Assembly (NCBI GenBank): GCA_013359255.1
Contig: JABWCF010000002.1
Span: forward strand, 124,001 to 188,000
Reading direction: 5' to 3'
DNA: 64,000 bases
From: Flavobacteriales bacterium
GTDB lineage: Bacteria; Bacteroidota; Bacteroidia; Flavobacteriales_E; Vicingaceae
Shown here: one piece after another, positions 35,369-44,139 of the stretch
Layout: each line of letters begins with the position of its first letter
Numbering within the stretch: position 1 is the first letter of the stretch
Position numbers and translations under genes: made by a program
Notes under the pieces: generated by a model
What the model was told of the DNA's origin: nothing
Databases searched by the model: none
What the model saw: only the letters and a program-made list of their open reading frames with translations

Positions 35369-36796
35369 ATGAAACTCCTAAAAAAAACCAAAATAGTTGC
35401 AACCATTGGCCCTGCAAGTACTTCAAAAGAAGTATTGCGAGAAATGATTAAAGCAGGAATGAATGTGTGTCGAGTAAATTTTTCGCATGGAGCTTATACC
35501 GACCATAAAAAAGTACTCGATACCATTGCAGAAATTAATGCCGAGGAAAAAACAAATATTGCTGTATTGCTTGATTTACAAGGCCCTAAAATAAGAATAG
35601 GAGAAGTGGAAAATAACGGGGTTGAACTTTATGATGAAGAAATTTTAACGATAACTACCGACCCCTGCATGGGTACAAGTAAAAGGATTTATATTACATA
35701 TCCTGAATTTCCGAAAGATGTGTGTAAGGGAGAAAAAATATTGTTAGACGATGGAAAGCTAGTGTTGGAAGTAATAAGTACCAATCAACAAAACGAAGTA
35801 CTTACTAAAGTAATCAATGGAGGAATATTAAGTTCTAAAAAAGGAGTCAACCTTCCCAATACCAAAGTTTCACTCCCTTCTCTAACCAAAAAAGATAAAG
35901 AAGATTTAGCCTTTGCCTTAGAAAATAATGTAGAATGGATAGGCCTTTCATTTGTGCGTTCGGCAAATGATATAAAGGAATTAAAAAAAATAATTATTGA
36001 AAAAGGAAAAGATTGTAGGGTTGTAGCCAAAATTGAAAAACCAGAGGCCCTAAATGAAATAGATTCAATAATACATGAAACCGATGCGGTAATGGTAGCC
36101 CGTGGCGATTTAGGAGTAGAAATACCCATGCAACAGGTACCCATGATACAAAAAATGTTGGTAAAAAAATGCTTGTATGTTGGCAAACCTGTAATTATTG
36201 CTACGCAAATGATGGAGAGTATGATATACAATCTTACCCCCTCTAGAGCAGAAGTAAACGATGTGGCCAATGCCGTATTAGATGGAGCCGATGCCGTAAT
36301 GCTCAGTGCCGAAACCTCAGTGGGGAAACATCCGATACAAGTAGTGCAGGCCATGTCTAAAATAATTTGCGAAGCAGAAAAAGAAGAAAGTATTTACCAT
36401 AAAGAATATCCTCCCGAATTTAATGAAGACCGATTTATTTCCGACTCGGTTTGCTTCAACGCCTGCCGCTTATCCTTAAGAGTAAAAGCCGAAGCCATTG
36501 TAACCATGACACACTCCGGTTATACCGCATTAAAAGTAGCCAGTGCAAGGCCTAAGGCCCAAATTTGTGTTTTTACCGGAAACACCAGAATGATGAATAT
36601 GTTAAGTTTGGTTTGGGGGGTTCAAACATTTTATTACGATAAATTTGAAAGTACTGATCAAACCATTGCTGACATTATTTGTATTCTTAAGAAAGAAAAA
36701 AATATAAAAACCAAGGATTTGATTATTAATATTGCCAGTATTCCTATTTCAGAAAAAGGGAAATCAAATATGCTTAAATTAAGTTGTGTAGAATAA
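35369..36796 (+). CDS. pyk: Pyruvate kinase
   Basis: Final glycolytic enzyme, making ATP and pyruvate from phosphoenolpyruvate. Features: N-terminal KTKIVATIGPAS, substrate-site VCRVNFSHG, LLDLQGPKIRIGE, catalytic lysine in VVAKIEKPEAL, metal and substrate site MVARGDLGVEIP, and ATQMMESMIYNLTPSRAEV. The C-terminal allosteric domain (about 350-475) is shortened but present. Length of 475 residues is normal. It is followed 13 bp later by an M42 peptidase gene. Confidence 0.98.
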   Translation: MKLLKKTKIVATIGPASTSKEVLREMIKAGMNVCRVNFSHGAYTDHKKVLDTIAEINAEEKTNIAVLLDLQGPKIRIGEVENNGVELYDEEILTITTDPCMGTSKRIYITYPEFPKDVCKGEKILLDDGKLVLEVISTNQQNEVLTKVINGGILSSKKGVNLPNTKVSLPSLTKKDKEDLAFALENNVEWIGLSFVRSANDIKELKKIIIEKGKDCRVVAKIEKPEALNEIDSIIHETDAVMVARGDLGVEIPMQQVPMIQKMLVKKCLYVGKPVIIATQMMESMIYNLTPSRAEVNDVANAVLDGADAVMLSAETSVGKHPIQVVQAMSKIICEAEKEESIYHKEYPPEFNEDRFISDSVCFNACRLSLRVKAEAIVTMTHSGYTALKVASARPKAQICVFTGNTRMMNMLSLVWGVQTFYYDKFESTDQTIADIICILKKEKNIKTKDLIINIASIPISEKGKSNMLKLSCVE

Positions 36797-36809
36797 TAAA
36801 AAAATAATT

Positions 36810-37859
36810 ATGAGTATAAACGTAAAACTACTGAAACAAATTTGCGAAATTCCCGGAACTTCCGGATTTGAGCAACCCATACGCGAATTAGTGATGAAAG
36901 AAATTAAAAATCTTGCTGACGATATCAGCATTGACAATATGGGGAATGTAATCGCTTTTAGAAAAGGAAAACAACGTAAAAAAATAATGATTGGGGCTCA
37001 CATGGACGAGATTGGTTTTATTGTAAACCATATCGATGATCAAGGCTTTTTACGTTTTCATACATTAGGTGGATTTGACCCAAAAACACTTACTGCACAA
37101 CGAGTAATTGTACATGGAAAAAAAGATTTAATAGGCGTAATGGGAAGCAAGCCCATACACGTAATGAGCCCTGAAGAAAGAACAAAAATGCCCAAAACCA
37201 CCGATTTTTTTATTGATTTAGGAATGCCAAAAAAAGAAGTAGAAAAATATGTTTCGGTGGGAGACCCCGTTACACGCCAACGAGAACTGATTGAAATGGG
37301 AAATTGCGTAAACTGTAAATCGCTCGATAACCGGGTATCGGTTTTTATTCTTATAGAAGTATTACGCGAACTAAAAAAGGAAACTCCGCCCTACGATGTG
37401 TACGGAGTGTTTACCGTTCAGGAAGAAGTGGGTATTAGAGGGGCACATGTTGCGGCACTTAAAATACAACCCGATTTTGGATTTGGTTTAGATACGACTA
37501 TTGCTTACGATGTTCCCGGGGCCAAACCCGAAGAAAAAGTAACTGAACTAGGTAAAGGAGCTGCTATTAAAATTATGGATTCCTCTACCATTGCCGATTA
37601 CCGCATGGTAGAATACATGAAAAAAACAGCGGATAAAAATAAAATAAAATGGCAACCCGAAATTTTACCTGCAGGAGGAACCGATACAGCTGGTATTCAG
37701 CGAATGACACCCGGAGGATCTATTTCGGGAGCGGTTTCTATTCCTACCCGCCACATTCATCAGGTAATTGAAATGGCCGATAAAAGTGATATAAGAGCTT
37801 GTATTAGCCTGCTTAAAGAGTGCATTAAAGGCATAGATAGAAATAACTGGAAGTTTTAA
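36810..37859 (+). CDS. M42-family metallo-aminopeptidase
   Basis: Co-catalytic metal aminopeptidase of the glutamyl aminopeptidase/FrvX-like family, self-assembling in relatives into tetrahedral particles. Metal ligands and catalytic residues: IGAHMDEIGF (His and Asp), SLDNRVSVFILIEVL (bridging Asp), QEEVGIRGAHVA (catalytic Glu pair), GLDTT (Asp) and RHIHQVIEM (His). Length of 349 residues is standard. It probably shares a transcript with pyk, with a 13-bp gap. Exact peptide preference is not visible. Confidence 0.95.
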   Translation: MSINVKLLKQICEIPGTSGFEQPIRELVMKEIKNLADDISIDNMGNVIAFRKGKQRKKIMIGAHMDEIGFIVNHIDDQGFLRFHTLGGFDPKTLTAQRVIVHGKKDLIGVMGSKPIHVMSPEERTKMPKTTDFFIDLGMPKKEVEKYVSVGDPVTRQRELIEMGNCVNCKSLDNRVSVFILIEVLRELKKETPPYDVYGVFTVQEEVGIRGAHVAALKIQPDFGFGLDTTIAYDVPGAKPEEKVTELGKGAAIKIMDSSTIADYRMVEYMKKTADKNKIKWQPEILPAGGTDTAGIQRMTPGGSISGAVSIPTRHIHQVIEMADKSDIRACISLLKECIKGIDRNNWKF

Positions 37860-37863
37860 AACG

Positions 37864-38631
37864 CTATTTTATAAAATTCAAGCAAATTTCTAAAAAGATC
37901 TCAGGTGTTTCTGCGTGTATCCAATGCCCTGCTCCTTGTACCATTCTAATTTGGGCATTTGGAAAATGTTTGTAAATAAGATTTTCGTTATTCTCTGTTA
38001 TGTAATTTGATTGGGTGCCGCCCATAAACAAAGTTGGTTTTTCAAAAAGGGCTTCATTAAAAAGAGCTTTTCCTACCTCTTCTATATTTTTTGCAATGGT
38101 TGGTAAATTAAATCTCCATGCAAACTGATGTTCGTTTTTTCGATATAAGTTTTTTAGTAAAAATTGCCTTACGCCAACGTCTTTTATTTTATGCGAAAGT
38201 TGCTCTTCGGCTTCATTGCGATTTTTAATTTCATCGAGGTGCAAAGAAAACAAAGCATCAATTATTTCGTGGTGATGCACCGGATAATATGCGGGAGAAA
38301 TGTCTACAACAATTAATTTTTCGGTTAATTCGGGATATTTACAAGCAAACTGCATAACCGTTTTTCCTCCCATGGAATGCCCTATTACTACCGGGTTTTT
38401 AATAGAATGCTCGAGGATAAACTCTTTTAAGTCATCGGCCATCAAAGAATAATTAAAATCCTCACTGTGTGGAGACTGACCGTGGTTACGTTGATCAATA
38501 ATGTAAACAATAAAATGATTTTCGGCCAAGGCTTTAGCTATGCTTATCCAGTTATCTAAAGAGCCAAAAAGCCCGTGAAGAATAAGAATAGGCGGGCCTG
38601 ATTCTCCTATTTTTTTAAAATTCAATTTCAT
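37864..38631 (-). CDS. Alpha/beta-hydrolase (YbfF-like esterase)
   Basis: Single-domain hydrolase of 255 residues. The oxyanion region is [13 protein letters not shown], the nucleophile elbow [10 protein letters not shown] (Ser about residue 96), the acid is probably Asp in a VVDISPAYY or later segment, and the base His is in [12 protein letters not shown]. The pattern fits the YbfF/acyl-CoA esterase group; the substrate is unknown. It overlaps pdxJ by 4 bp (ATGA), so the two form an operon. Confidence 0.88.
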   Translation of the reverse strand: MKLNFKKIGESGPPILILHGLFGSLDNWISIAKALAENHFIVYIIDQRNHGQSPHSEDFNYSLMADDLKEFILEHSIKNPVVIGHSMGGKTVMQFACKYPELTEKLIVVDISPAYYPVHHHEIIDALFSLHLDEIKNRNEAEEQLSHKIKDVGVRQFLLKNLYRKNEHQFAWRFNLPTIAKNIEEVGKALFNEALFEKPTLFMGGTQSNYITENNENLIYKHFPNAQIRMVQGAGHWIHAETPEIFLEICLNFIK

Positions 38632-39344
38632 TGCAGGCGTTGTAAATAAAGAGAAATGGTGTTTTGTAGGCCAAAGTATAACGCATCACTAATTAGAGCA
38701 TGCCCTATAGAAACTTCTTTTAAGCCCGAAATATTTTCTTTGAAATAGCGGAGGTTTTCAAGATTTAAATCGTGCCCTGCATTTATTTCAATACCCAATT
38801 CGTTGGCTTTGTGAGCTGCAATAATAAAATTTTTAATGGCTTTTTGTTTGTTTTCTGTATAATGATTAGCATAGCTTTCGGTGTATAGTTCTATTCGATC
38901 GGTTCCTGTATTTTTTGCTCCTTCTATCATCTTTTCATCGGGGTTTACAAAAACCGAAGTACGTATACCTGCCTGTTTAAATACCGAAATAATTTCGCAT
39001 AAAAAGCGTTGATGTTGTACGGTGTCCCAACCATGGTTAGAGGTAAGTTGTTGGCTTGTATCGGGTACCAAAGTAACTTGTGCGGGCTTTACAGCAAGTA
39101 CTAATTCTACAAACTTTTTTTCAGAGGGATTCCCTTCTATATTAAATTCGGTGGTTACTATTTTTTTTAAATCATATACATCGGCATATCGGATATGTCT
39201 TTCATCAGGGCGGGGATGAATCGTAATTCCTTGTGCTCCGAATCGTTCACAATCCTTAGCTACCTGTAACAAATCAGGGACATTTCCTCCGCGCGAGTTT
39301 CTAAGCCATGCTATCTTATTGATATTTACACTAAGCCTAACCAA
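38628..39344 (-). CDS. pdxJ: Pyridoxine 5'-phosphate synthase
   Basis: Condenses 1-deoxyxylulose 5-phosphate with 3-amino-2-oxopropyl phosphate to make pyridoxine phosphate in the DXP-dependent B6 route. Motifs: [44 protein letters not shown]-type segment ([13 protein letters not shown]), [22 protein letters not shown] and [11 protein letters not shown]. Start is TTG at 39344; the family start context (MxxLSVNINK) supports it. Length of 238 residues is normal. Confidence 0.97.
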   Translation of the reverse strand: MVRLSVNINKIAWLRNSRGGNVPDLLQVAKDCERFGAQGITIHPRPDERHIRYADVYDLKKIVTTEFNIEGNPSEKKFVELVLAVKPAQVTLVPDTSQQLTSNHGWDTVQHQRFLCEIISVFKQAGIRTSVFVNPDEKMIEGAKNTGTDRIELYTESYANHYTENKQKAIKNFIIAAHKANELGIEINAGHDLNLENLRYFKENISGLKEVSIGHALISDALYFGLQNTISLYLQRLQ

Positions 39345-39361
39345 AATTGAAATATTTGATA

Positions 39362-39369
39362 CAAAAGTA
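39362..39369 (-). promoter_or_regulatory. -7 box for pdxJ
   Basis: CAAAAGTA on the plus strand is TACTTTTG on the minus strand (TAnnTTTG), 17 bp before the pdxJ start. Confidence 0.5.
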
Positions 39370-39402
39370 GCGTTTATAATACTAATTTAGCACAAAGTAT
39401 AG

Positions 39403-40071
39403 ATGCTTATGATTGCGATTGATTTAGTAACCGATGAAATACCTCCACTTAAAACCTCCGATACCGGCTTAAAAGCATTGGCTTGGATGGAAGAGTTTAA
39501 AGTGGCACAATTACCCATTGTAAATAACACAAAATTATTAGGCTTAATTACAGAAGAAGATATTTTAGATTTAAACGAAGCGGAAGAACCGCTTGGAAAC
39601 CATAAACTCTCACTCGAAAAATCATCTGTTCTTAAAACACAGCATTTATTCGATGTGTTTTCTATCATGGCACAAAATAAACTTTCGCTTTTGCCGGTGG
39701 TAGACGCAGAAAATAATTATTTAGGAATTATTACGTTGGGTAATTTGGTTCAAGTTTTTTCCGAAACAGCTTCCTTAAAAGATGCAGGTTCTGTAGTTAC
39801 TCTCGAATTAAATATTAACGATTATTCTATCTCAGAGATTGGTAAAATAATAGAATCAGACGATGCTAAAATATTAAGTTTATATGTTACCTCATCACCC
39901 GATACTACTAAGATGGAATTAACCATTAAAATAAATAAAACCGATATTTCTCGCATCTTGCAAACTTTTTTCAGATTTAATTATATTGTTACAGCCTCGT
40001 ACCAGCAAAGCGATTACGAGGAGGATATGAAAAAAAGATACGAAGCATTTATGCGGTACTTGAATACTTAA
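39403..40071 (+). CDS. Tandem CBS-domain protein
   Basis: Cytosolic regulatory-type protein of 222 residues with two CBS motifs: residues ~5-60 (VAQLPIVNNTKLLGLITEEDIL) and ~75-125 (KLSLLPVVDAENNYLGIITLGNLV). The C-terminal ~90 residues (VTLELNINDYSISEIGKIIES) look like an ACT-like module. CBS pairs bind adenosine nucleotides, so an energy or NAD-linked role is plausible because nadK is two genes downstream; this is inference. It lies in the Bacteroidota order pdxJ (divergent)-CBS-OMP-nadK. Confidence 0.85.
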   Translation: MLMIAIDLVTDEIPPLKTSDTGLKALAWMEEFKVAQLPIVNNTKLLGLITEEDILDLNEAEEPLGNHKLSLEKSSVLKTQHLFDVFSIMAQNKLSLLPVVDAENNYLGIITLGNLVQVFSETASLKDAGSVVTLELNINDYSISEIGKIIESDDAKILSLYVTSSPDTTKMELTIKINKTDISRILQTFFRFNYIVTASYQQSDYEEDMKKRYEAFMRYLNT

Positions 40072-40080
40072 GTATTTCTT

Positions 40081-41478
40081 ATGCCCAAGGGTTTAAACCT
40101 CTTTTTTTTTCTTCTTTTTTTTGTTTTAGAAAACCGTTTACTTGTTGCCCAAGAGAAACAACCACTTATTATTTCCGAAATAAAATTTATTGGAAACAAG
40201 GTTACCAAAGAACGTGTTTTACTTAGAGAAATAACGCATATATTAGGCGATACTCTAGCAAAAGAGAACTTAGAAAAATTCTTAGTACGTGTGCAAAGTA
40301 ATTTAATGAATACCCAATTGTTTAATGTAGTAAATGTAAATCATGTTTTTTTCGATTCGCTGCATATTGGTATTTATATTGATGTAATTGAACAATGGTA
40401 TACTTGGCCAATCCCTATTTTTGAAATAGAAGACAATAATTTTAATACCTGGCTGAAAACAACCGATTGGTACAGACTAAACTATGGAATGTACTTAGAA
40501 CGTGAAAATTTTAGAGGTCGCAAAGAAGAAGTGATTGCAAAATTTCAGATGGGCTATTCCGAACAGTTTGCCCTGCAATATAAAATTCCTTTTATAGATA
40601 AGAAACAAAAACATGGGTTGGGTTTTACGGTAAGTTACAAAGGCAATCATGAAATAATGTATAATTCAGAAAACAATAAACGATTGTTATATCGCAACGA
40701 AATAGATTATGCCCGAAAAGAATTTTATGCACGCGTGGGATACCAATACCGAAAAAAACTATACAATACACACACGCTCCAAGCTTATTATTACAATGTT
40801 TCGGTACTCGATACGGTAAATAAATTAAATAAGGAATACTTATGTGGAAACAAGAAAGAAAATGCCTTTTTTGTTTTAACCTATCAGTTTAAACACGATA
40901 AAAGAAATTTTTCGAACTACCCGGTTAAAGGGCATTATTTCGATATAGAACTTTCTAAATATGGATTGGGCGTTTTTTCTAAAGAACCTGATTTTACGAC
41001 TTTTCAGGTATGGGCAAAAAAATATTTCGATTTAGGGAATCATTTTTATTTATCGTTTGCAACTAAATTAAGAGCAAGCAGCAAAAAAAATGTAAATTAT
41101 TATTTGCTAAAAGGACTTGGATACGGTAGCGATGTAGTACGCTCGTTTGAATATTATGTAATAGACGGACAATGTTGGGCATTTCAACGAAATCAGTTTC
41201 GATACGCCCTTTTAGAAAATAAATTATTTAAAATACCCATTATTCAATCTAAAAAATTTAACACTCTACCTGTCTCAATTTATCCCGGAGTATTTTTTGA
41301 TAATGGCTACATAAAAGATGCATCACAAAGAATTAACCCTCTAGCAAATCAATGGATTTATGGTGGAGGAATAAGTTTAGATTTTGTTACTTTCTACGAA
41401 ATGGTGCTTAGAACAGAATATTCCATAAATATGTTGGGCGAATCGGGAATATTTCTTCACTTTGTAGCACCAATATAA
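40081..41478 (+). CDS. Omp85-like outer-membrane protein with one POTRA-like domain
   Basis: Outer-membrane beta-barrel protein of 465 residues. Signal peptide (about 1-23, ending LVAQ), then a POTRA-like segment (ISEIKFIGNKVTKERVLLRE; about 28-105) and a barrel of ~350 residues with alternating aromatic strands (WYRLNYGMYLERENFRGR; FKHDKRNFSNYPVKGHYFD, the latter resembling the barrel motif of Omp85 proteins). It is smaller than BamA or TamA, which have several POTRA units. Likely an assembly or translocation accessory. It sits 10 bp after the CBS gene and 7 bp before nadK. Confidence 0.87.
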   Translation: MPKGLNLFFFLLFFVLENRLLVAQEKQPLIISEIKFIGNKVTKERVLLREITHILGDTLAKENLEKFLVRVQSNLMNTQLFNVVNVNHVFFDSLHIGIYIDVIEQWYTWPIPIFEIEDNNFNTWLKTTDWYRLNYGMYLERENFRGRKEEVIAKFQMGYSEQFALQYKIPFIDKKQKHGLGFTVSYKGNHEIMYNSENNKRLLYRNEIDYARKEFYARVGYQYRKKLYNTHTLQAYYYNVSVLDTVNKLNKEYLCGNKKENAFFVLTYQFKHDKRNFSNYPVKGHYFDIELSKYGLGVFSKEPDFTTFQVWAKKYFDLGNHFYLSFATKLRASSKKNVNYYLLKGLGYGSDVVRSFEYYVIDGQCWAFQRNQFRYALLENKLFKIPIIQSKKFNTLPVSIYPGVFFDNGYIKDASQRINPLANQWIYGGGISLDFVTFYEMVLRTEYSINMLGESGIFLHFVAPI

Positions 41479-41484
41479 TAACCT

Positions 41485-42366
41485 ATGCGTGTAGCAATTT
41501 ACGGCAGATACATAAAAGATTCTCATTATTCTTTTGTAAAAAAATTATTGCAAAAACTATACGAAGCAGAGGTTTCTAAAATTATTGTGTTCGAAAATAT
41601 TTCAGAAAAATTTATTGAGTACGATGAAAAAAAACAGATAGAAATATTCTCTACACATACTCATTTACGAGAACACCATATTGATTTTTTATTTAGTTTG
41701 GGGGGAGATGGCAGTTTACTCGATACTCTTACTTTGGTTAAAAATAGCGGAATTCCCATCATTGGAATTAACATGGGAAGATTGGGTTTTCTTTCCAGCA
41801 TTCAAACAGACGAGATAGAAGAAGCCATTGAAGCCATTAAACAAAAGAAATACTATATAGACGAACGAACATTACTATCTGTTTCAACCAAAAATAATGA
41901 CTTAAAAGATACAAACTTTGCATTGAATGAGGTAACTATCAATAATGCACACACCTCTTCCATGCTTACAGTACATGTGTATATCAACAATGAGTTTTTA
42001 AACTCCTACTGGGCCGATGGATTAATTATTTCTACCCCAACTGGTTCTACTGCCTACTCGCTTAGTTGCGGAGGCCCTATCATTTTACCCGATTCAAGCA
42101 ACTTTATTATAAACCCCATTGCCCCCCATAACTTAAATGTGAGGCCACTTGTAATTCCAGATTCTGCTGTACTTAAACTTATTCCTGAAAGCAGGCAAGG
42201 TAAGGTATTTTTATCACTCGACTCAAGAAGTGTTGTGCTTGATAATGCCGAAGAAATTATTATTTCAAAAGAGAAATTTCCCATCAAACTACTTCGCCTC
42301 AACAAACACAGCTTTCTTACCACCCTCAGAAACAAATTAAAGTGGGGAACTGATTCCAGAAATTAA
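41485..42366 (+). CDS. nadK: NAD kinase
   Basis: Phosphorylates NAD to NADP. The catalytic GGDG is in LFSLGGDGSLLDTL (about residue 73), followed by GINMGRLGFLSSI, the NEVTI motif and YWADGLIISTPTGSTAYSLS, which binds the nucleotide. Length of 293 residues is standard. It is the last gene of the CBS-OMP-nadK operon; the ~500 bp after it contain only a tiny frameshifted gene. Confidence 0.97.
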   Translation: MRVAIYGRYIKDSHYSFVKKLLQKLYEAEVSKIIVFENISEKFIEYDEKKQIEIFSTHTHLREHHIDFLFSLGGDGSLLDTLTLVKNSGIPIIGINMGRLGFLSSIQTDEIEEAIEAIKQKKYYIDERTLLSVSTKNNDLKDTNFALNEVTINNAHTSSMLTVHVYINNEFLNSYWADGLIISTPTGSTAYSLSCGGPIILPDSSNFIINPIAPHNLNVRPLVIPDSAVLKLIPESRQGKVFLSLDSRSVVLDNAEEIIISKEKFPIKLLRLNKHSFLTTLRNKLKWGTDSRN

Positions 42367-42512
42367 TACAACTTTGCTTGAAAACTATTTCAGGCTTCTT
42401 GTTTTCCATAACCCTAAATCTGAAAAACTAAGCGAATCATCGATTTTTTTGAATTTAATTTGCTACGACAAGTTTTGACATTCCTCCATAATTAAACTTG
42501 CCAAAAAAATAA

Positions 42513-42685
42513 ATGGAAAAAACCCTACGTGAACTCGAGGAAGAATTGAAAAAACTCGGAGAAAAAAATCTGCTCTCATTAAAGAAAAAGCATACGAAGC
42601 AGCAGCCATAATACGTAATTTACAAGTAGAAATAATGAAAAAAATAAACGAAATAAATGCAAATCAACACTCTCCGGAAAAGTAA
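42513..42685 (+). pseudogene. Tiny UVR-motif-like gene broken by, or using, a -1 shift at A7
   Basis: From ATG 42513 frame zero gives MEKTLRELEEELKKLGEKN and stops at 42611. Moving one base back on the run of seven A's (42562-42568) gives ALIKEKAYEAAAIIRNLQVE and continues to a stop at 42685. Together they form a single ~57-residue protein with the LEEELKK...Y-EAAAIIR pattern of UVR motifs seen in UvrB/UvrC/ClpC. The site A-AAA-AAT fits a -1 slippery heptamer, but a simple indel is as likely. The rest of the 42367-42862 gap shows nothing recognisable. Confidence 0.55.
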
Positions 42686-42862
42686 CCTGATTAACATCGT
42701 TGACAATACTTGCGAATTTCTAAAAATAGTACCGATTGAAGCCAAAATGAGGATGAGTCATTGCCCAAAAGATTTCTGAAATAAAAAACGAAAACAAAGT
42801 TTTTTATCCCCAACATAGGGCATTAAAGATTTTTCTTTACTTTGGCGTGTAAAAAAATCGGC

Positions 42863-43261
42863 ATGAATATTAAATTACAAAGCATTACCCCTAATCTAAT
42901 GGTAGAAAATATAGATGAAACCATTGCTTACTACGAAGATGTTTTTGGTTTTACTTTACTGCGAACCGTTCCTGATAAAGGAGATTTAGACTGGGCCATG
43001 ATGAAAAGAAACGAAGTGTTACTGATGTTTCAAACCAAGCGCAGTTTAGCCTCGGAAATACCTGCGTTACAAAGCCGAAAACCCGGAAGTGGAACCACGC
43101 TTTATATTAAAATGAAAGGTGTTCAAAAATTGTTTGAAGAAATAGAAAACAAAACAGAAATAGTAGCCGAATTAGAACACACGTTTTACGATACTAAAGA
43201 ATTTTCTGTAATGGATTTAAACGGCTATGTAATAACATTTGCCGAAGACATGGAGGAATAA
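42863..43261 (+). CDS. VOC-superfamily protein (glyoxalase/bleomycin-resistance fold)
   Basis: Small metal-binding-fold protein of 132 residues. The ATG at 42863 was chosen over an upstream frame extension because LQSITPNLMVENIDETIAYY is the usual VOC beginning. Paired beta-alpha-beta modules are visible (YYEDVFGFTLLRTV; EFSVMDLNGYVITFAE). The C-terminal metal-site Glu is in TFAED. Substrate is unknown. It ends 3 bp before an enoyl-CoA hydratase-family gene, so the two are cotranscribed. Confidence 0.87.
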   Translation: MNIKLQSITPNLMVENIDETIAYYEDVFGFTLLRTVPDKGDLDWAMMKRNEVLLMFQTKRSLASEIPALQSRKPGSGTTLYIKMKGVQKLFEEIENKTEIVAELEHTFYDTKEFSVMDLNGYVITFAEDMEE

Positions 43262-43264
43262 AAA

Positions 43265-44038
43265 ATGACAGAAGAAATAAAAAATGCAGGCGAAATCAAA
43301 TCTGAAATAAAAGAAGGTGTTGCAACTATTGAGTTCTCTCATCCCTTAAGCAATTCTATGCCCGGCAAATTACTTACCGAATTAGCCCATACAATAACTC
43401 AAATGAGCAATGAAAATTCGGTGATGGTAATTATTCTAAAAAGTGCTGGTGAAAAAGCATTCTGTGCCGGAGCTTCTTTTGATGAGCTTCTCTCTATAAA
43501 TAACAATGAAGAAGCAAAGCTTTTTTTCTCAGGTTTTGCGAATGTAATTAATGCGGCACGCGAATGCCCTAAATTTATTTTAGGCAGGGTGCAAGGTAAA
43601 GCGGTTGGAGGAGGAGTTGGATTAGCAGCAAGTTCCGATTATTGCGTTGCAACTACTGCTGCATCAGTAAAACTTAGCGAATTAGCTGTAGGCATAGGCC
43701 CCTTTGTAGTAGGCCCTGTTATTGAAAGAAAAATCGGGTTGTCGGCTATGAGTCAACTTGCCATGAATGCTACCGAATGGTATTCTGCCCAATGGGCAAA
43801 AGAAAAAGGGTTATTTGCCGATGTGTTCAATTCCATCGAAGAAATGGACAAAGCTATTTTAAAATTGGCTCATACCCTTGCTAAATCAAACCCTGAAGCC
43901 ATGAAAGAAATGAAAAAAACCTTTTGGCAAGGCACAGAACATTGGAGCGAATTACTTACACAGCGAGCAGCAATTAGCGGAAGGCTTGTGCTTTCCGATT
44001 TTTCCGTTAAAGCGATTAGTGCTTTTAAGAAAAAATAA
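43265..44038 (+). CDS. Enoyl-CoA hydratase/isomerase-family protein
   Basis: Crotonase-fold enzyme of 257 residues. Oxyanion-hole segments are AFCAGASFDELL and GRVQGKAVGGGVGLAASSDYCVA. The position of the catalytic glutamates is filled by VKLSELAVGIGPFVVGPV, keeping one Glu in SELAVG; the second hydratase Glu is not obvious, so hydratase versus isomerase or another crotonase reaction cannot be decided. It follows the VOC gene by 3 bp. Confidence 0.88.
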   Translation: MTEEIKNAGEIKSEIKEGVATIEFSHPLSNSMPGKLLTELAHTITQMSNENSVMVIILKSAGEKAFCAGASFDELLSINNNEEAKLFFSGFANVINAARECPKFILGRVQGKAVGGGVGLAASSDYCVATTAASVKLSELAVGIGPFVVGPVIERKIGLSAMSQLAMNATEWYSAQWAKEKGLFADVFNSIEEMDKAILKLAHTLAKSNPEAMKEMKKTFWQGTEHWSELLTQRAAISGRLVLSDFSVKAISAFKKK

Positions 44039-44139
44039 TTTTGTAAATTCCGTAATTAAGTTGTACCTTCATCATTCCGTTTAAGTGCAACTTTGTATGG
44101 TGAAGTTGCGTCAAATAGATTAAGTAAAAAAAATTAGCA

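Noticed and set aside
42686-42862. Additional small gene in the gap before the VOC gene
   Set aside because: Short frames have no start context or recognisable content; nothing is supported there.
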